DNA from: Imbricaverruca yamaguchii
Lineage: Eukaryota > Arthropoda > Thecostraca > Neoverrucidae
Direction of reading: 5' to 3'
Length of the DNA: 64,000 nucleotides
Assembly: GCA_034440575.1 (NCBI GenBank)
Contig: JAOTOL010001656.1
Span: 388,501 to 452,500, forward strand
Shown: positions 59,566 to 64,000 of the stretch, piece after piece
Position numbering within the stretch: the stretch's first letter is position 1
Layout: each line of letters starts with the position of its first letter
The notes under the pieces: generated by a model
Seen by the model: the letters and a program-made list of their open reading frames with translations, nothing else
Databases searched by the model: none
What the model was told of the DNA's origin: nothing
Made by a program: the position numbers and the translations under genes

Positions 59566-61046
59566 CAGTTCAGTGGCAGGTCAGCCCAGTATTGCTGCAG
59601 GTCAGGTATTGACACCGTTCAGTGGCAGGTCAGCCCAGTATTGCTGCAGGTCAGGTATTGGCACCGTTCAGTGGCAGGTCAGCCCAGTATTGCCCTAGGT
59701 CAGGTATTGGCACCGTTCAGTAGCCGGTAAGCCCTGTGTTGCCCTAGGTCAGGCATTGGCACCGTTCAGTGGCAGCCCAGCCCAGTATTGCTGCAGGTCA
59801 GCCCAGTATTGCTGCAGGTCAGGTATTGGCACCGTTCAGTGGCAGGTCAGCCCAGTATTGCTGCAGGTCAGGTATTGACACCGTTCAGTCGCAGGTCAGC
59901 CCAGTATTGCAGGTCAGGTATTGGCACCGTTCAGTGGGGTAGCGTTTGCTGGTAGGTATTGGCACGTTAGTGGACGCCGTATTGTGAGGTAGCCCAGTAT
60001 TGTGAGGTCAGGTATTGGCACCGTTGGAGCCAGCCAGTATTGCTGAGGTGCAGTATTGCTAGGTCAGGTATTGGCACCGTTCAGTGGCAGGTCAGCCCAG
60101 TATTGCTGAGGTCAGGTATTGGCACGTTAGTGCAGGTCAGCCCAGTATTGTGGTTACTTGTGGTAGCCCGTATTCTGGTGGTATTGCACCGTTGTGGCAT
60201 TGCCAGCCCAGTATTGCTGCAGGTCAGCCCAGTATTGCTGCAGGTCAGGTATTGGCACCGTTCAGTGGCAGGTCAGCCCAGTATTGCTGCAGGTCAGGTA
60301 TTGACACCGTTCAGTCGCAGGTCAGCCCAGTATTGCTGCTGACCAGCCCAGTATTGCTGCAGGTCAAGTTTTGGCACCGTTCAGTCGCAGGTCAGCCCAG
60401 TATTGCCCCCTAGGTCAGGTATTGACACCGTTCAGTGGCAGGTCAGCCCAGTATTGCTGCAAGTCAGCCCAGTATTGCTGCAGGTCAGCCCAGTATTGCT
60501 GCAGGTCAGGTATTGGCACCGTTCAGTGGCAGGTCAGCCCAGTATTGCTGCAGGTCAACCCAGTATTGCTGCAGGTCAGGTATTGGCACTGTTCGGTGGC
60601 AGGTCAGCCCAGTATTGCTGCAGGTCAGGTATTGGCACCGTTCAGTGGCAGGTCAGCCCAGTATTGCTGCAGGTCAGCCCAGTATTGCTGCAGGTTAGGT
60701 ATTGGCACCGTTGAGTGGCAGGTCAGCCCAGTATTGCTGCAGGTCAGGTATTGACACCGTTCAGTGGCAGGTCAGCCCAGTATTGCTCCAGGTCAGCCCA
60801 GTATTGCTGCAGGTCAGGTATTGGCACCGTTCAGTGGCAGGTCAGCCCAGTATTGCTGCAGGTCAGGTGTTGACACCATTCAGTGGCAGGTCAGCCTAGT
60901 ATTGCTGCAGGTCAGCCTAGTATTGCTGCAGGTCAGCCCAATATTGCTGCAGGTCAGCCCAGTATTGCTGCTGGCCAGCCCAGTATTGCTGCAGGTCAGG
61001 TATTGACACCATTCAATGGCAGGTCAGCCTAGTATTGCTTCAGGTG
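59566..61046. repeat. Compound minisatellite, 49-bp plus 21-bp units
   Basis: The full unit is GGCAGGTCAGCCCAGTATTG, CTGCAGGTCAGGTATTGGCA and CCGTTCAGT. A 21-base sub-unit (CAGCCCAGTATTGCTGCAGGT) is inserted one to four extra times in many units. A scrambled patch with small deletions lies at 59935-60190. AGGTCA occurs in nearly every unit. Confidence 0.95.
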
Positions 61047-62459
61047 TAGCCAGTGTCGTCTTACGCCATGTGGCAAAGGTTGGCGTTACGTCATTCCAAC
61101 ACGAAGGAATATGTTGGCACTGTTGTAGGCCACGTCCCGGTAACTCATTGGTCTTCAGTGCCATGGCTTCCTTAAATGTTATGTGAATTGCATGAACTAC
61201 CGTGTGGGGGAATGTGTGTCCCGTTCTAACGCGTATATATCGTCCTGTATCTTGTGAGTACCGTGCTATGTCATGTAAGTGCTAATGCGACTGCCAAAAT
61301 GTGTATATATTTGTGAAAGTGGTGTCATAGATTACGCAAGTATCGTGTTGAATCCTGCAAGTGTCGTGCTGAGTTATTCGTGTTTTGCATTGAGCTACGC
61401 AAGCGCCGTCCCGTATTACCTTGTTAAGCTCATGGGCGTAGTTAGTGGTGGGGTTAGGTGGGTGGTGGATGGGGGTTGGGTATGGTGGGAGAACTAGCCT
61501 CCATTTTCGGCGGCGCTCCCTCTGGCTAGAGAAAAGCGTCGTTCTGACTGAAAAAGTCGCTCAAACTGGATGTTACAGTGCACCACCACCCTCCCACTAC
61601 CACCACCACCACCCTGCACACCCTGCACCACCATGCACCACCATCACCCTCCCACATCCAGACATTTTCAGCCGAAAGCGCCCTCTGAGTACACTTGGTG
61701 TCCAATCAGGGGAACTTGAGTGCACCACTGTAAGCTGTCCGTCTGTCGGGTGCAAGGTGCCTGTCAGGTGCAACCCATGCGAGAAAATGGCGCCCCCTGA
61801 AAATCGTTCTGCCACTTGTCATTTCGCCCCCATACCACGGGGGTGCTTCAGGATATGCCAGGCCCATCAAAATGTTTGACATTACTTCCTATGTTATATT
61901 AATGTCATTCCATGATATGCCAGTACCGTCCTATATTACACCAGCGCCATCATACATCACACCGGTTCTACCCTGGCATGCGAGCAAGTAGGTAGGTGGT
62001 ATAATGGCATAGGGGACCAACACATACTTTAATGCTTTACTTACTTAGAAGTAGAATAGACACATACTTTAATAGAAGTAGGCATAGCAGCCGCCACACC
62101 AAAGGCAACATTGGTGTGCCGTTGCACATAAATATTTTCATGTCTACATGACAAACAATTGTACCCGAAAATCAAATCAAATCAAATCAAACGCTGAACA
62201 GGTTTTTGTATCGACTGATCTACAGGTTTTGAATCCGCTAATCCAGGCTGCATTAAAAAAAACTTGACTCGCCACACGAATGCTTTTTTCTTGGATCTGC
62301 GCCTGTGGAAGGTTAGGCCAGTGCCATCGGTGATAAAGTCGGTGCTGTTGGATGTTAGGACGGTGCTGTCTGAAGTTAAGCCAGCGATGCTGCAGGTTAG
62401 GTCAACACCGTCAGATGCCAACTCGGAACTGTCTGGGAAAGGTCTGCGCCGTCAGAAGC
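61047..62459. other. Spacer with decayed 20-27 bp periodicities
   Basis: Weak units such as TACGCAAGTATCGTGTTGAA (61330-61420), ATGCCAGTACCGTCCTATAT (61917-61960) and AAGTCGGTGCTGTTGGATGT (62336-62455) suggest old repeat. A CACCACCAC run (61600) and an (AAATC)n tail (62171-62190) are present. No gene was recognised. Confidence 0.45.
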
Positions 62460-64000
62460 CTAGTCGGATGTCAAGTCGGTACTGTCGAGGTTGAAGTCCG
62501 TGCTGTCAGAGGTTAAGTCGGATGTCAAGTCGGTACTGTCGAGGTTGAAGTCCGTGCTGTCAGAGGTTAAGTCGGATGTAAAGTCGGTACTGTCGAGGTT
62601 GAAGTCCGTGCTGTCAGAGGTTAAGTCGGATGTCAAGTCGGTACTGTCGAGGTTGAAGTCCGTGCTGTCAGAGGTTAAGTCGGATGTCAAGTCGGTACTG
62701 TCGAGGTTGAAGTCCGTGCTGTCAGAGGTTAAGTCGGATGTAAAGTCAGTACTGCCGAGGATGAAGTCCGTGCTGTCAGAGGTTAAGTCGGATGTCAAGT
62801 CGGTACTGTCGAGGTTGAAGTCCGTGCTGTCAGAGGTTAAGTCGGATGTAAAGTCGGTACTGTCGAGGGTGAAGTCCGTGCTGTCAGAGGTTAAGTCGGA
62901 TGTAAAGTCGGTACTGTCGAGGGTGAAGTCCGTGCTGTCAGAGGTTAAGTCGGATGTAAAGTCGGTACTGTCGAGGTTGAAGTCTGTGCTGTCAGAGGTT
63001 AAGTCGGATGTAAAGTCAGTACTGCCGGGGATGAAGTCCGTGCTGTCAGAGGTTAAGTCGGATGTAAAGTCAGTACTGCCGAGGGTGAAGTCCGTGCTGT
63101 CAGAGGTTAAGTCGGATGTAAAGACAGTACTGCCGAGGGTGAAGTCCGTGCTGTCAGAGGTTAAGTCGAATGTAAAGACAGTACTGCCGAGGGTGAAGTC
63201 CGTGCTGTCAGAGGTTAAGTCGGATGTAAAGACAGTACGTTGTGCTGTGGTTTGCTCGAGGGTGAAGTCCGTGCTGTCAGAGGTTAAGTCGGATGTCAAG
63301 TCGGTACTGTCGAGGTTGAAGTCCGTGCTGTCAGAGGTTAAGTCGGATGTAAAGACAGTACTGCCGAGGGTGAAGTCCGTGCTGTCAGAGGTTAAGTCGG
63401 ATGTAAAGACAGTACTGCCGAGGTTGAAGTCCGTGCTGTCAGAGGTTAAGTCGGATGTAAAGTCAGTACTGCCGAGGGTGAAGTCCGTGCTGTCAGAGGT
63501 TAAGTCGGATGTAAAGTCAGTACTGCCGAGGGTGAAGTCTGTGCTGTCAGAGGTTAAGTCGAATGTAAAGACAGTACTGCCAGGGATGAAGTCCGTGCTG
63601 TCAGAGGTTAAGTCGGATGTAAAGTCGGTACTGCCGAGGGTGAAGTCCGTGCTGTCAAGGTTGTATGTTACCGGTGAAGTCCGTGCTGTCAGAGGTTAAG
63701 TCGGATGTAAAGTCAGTACTGCCGAGGTTGAAGTCTGTGCTGTCAGAGGTTAAGTCGGATGTAAAGTCAGTACTGTCGAGGGTGAAGTCCGTGCTGTCAG
63801 AGGTTAAGTCGGATGTAAAGACAGTACTGCCGAGGGTGAAGTCCGTGCTGTCAGAGGTTAAGTCGAATGTAAAGACAGTACTGCCGAGGTTGAAGTCCGT
63901 GCTGTCAGAGGTTAAGGTGGTGAAGTCGTGCTGTCGAGGTTCGTGTGGTGAAGTCCGTGCTGTCAGAGGTTAAGTCGGATGTAAAGACAGTACTGCCAGG
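62460..64000. repeat. Minisatellite, 54-bp unit, about 28 copies, open-ended
   Basis: Units read GTCGGATGTAAAGTCGGTAC, TGTCGAGGTTGAAGTCCGTG and CTGTCAGAGGTTAA. Variants ATGTCAAG/ATGTAAAG, CTGTCG/CTGCCG and GTCGG/GACAG are arranged in blocks. Two scrambled units occur (63236-63260, 63655-63675) and disorder returns at 63915. It runs past the end of the window. The 18-codon period gives a 402-codon frame on the plus strand and 279 codons on the minus strand. Confidence 0.96.

Overview
The window is nuclear DNA from a multicellular animal, very probably an invertebrate. Evidence: a CR1/jockey-type LINE with an octamer 3' tail, a Tigger/pogo transposon remnant, tRNA-derived SINEs with clean target duplications, a eukaryotic tRNA-Arg gene without encoded CCA, many TA, GT and CT microsatellites, and almost no protein-coding capacity. 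There are no operons or bacterial genes. The species cannot be named from the sequence.

Layout. 1-4.1 kb: unassigned DNA, a 66-bp duplication, a tRNA-Arg(TCG) gene followed by three decaying tRNA-Arg-like copies, then 30-bp and 48-bp minisatellites. 4.2-4.65 kb: the only candidate host protein-coding exon (40 codons, CACC before the ATG, phase-0 splice donor, CRE palindrome upstream). 4.83-8.52 kb: a piggyBac-like non-autonomous element (TTAA duplication) split by a 2.65-kb CR1-like LINE. 9.3-10.35 kb: a 34-bp minisatellite. 11.26-12.46 kb: another piggyBac-like copy. 13.24-13.45 kb: a SINE. 15.1-15.4 kb: a 302-bp mariner-type MITE. 15.8-26.4 kb: eleven minisatellite arrays plus a LINE 3' fragment. 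26.8-29.74 kb: a minus-strand LINE relic interrupted at TTAA by a 1,342-bp piggyBac-like element. 31.0 kb: a truncated SINE. 34.3-35.75 kb: an internally deleted Tigger element lying in a TA microsatellite. 37.6-42 kb: GC-rich 46-bp, 33-bp and 15-bp arrays. 42-51 kb: unassigned DNA with TA, CT and GT tracts and a third SINE. 51.5-64 kb: 41-, 65-, 49- and 54-bp arrays, the last running off the window.

By hand count, minisatellites cover about 16 kb (a quarter of the window) in more than 20 unrelated-looking arrays. Many have units divisible by three, so long open frames run through them on both strands; I treat these as by-products and not as genes.

The most interesting system is the piggyBac-like family: TTAA duplications, termini beginning CAC, a G-run/C-run hairpin just inside the end, a conserved CCCCTCCGGTTTTTC block, and interiors packed with the nuclear-receptor half-site AGGTCA/TGACCT. 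One copy sits inside a LINE and another copy contains a LINE of the same family, so the two families were active over overlapping periods. A second find is a SINE family with three copies, each with perfect 11-14 bp target duplications.
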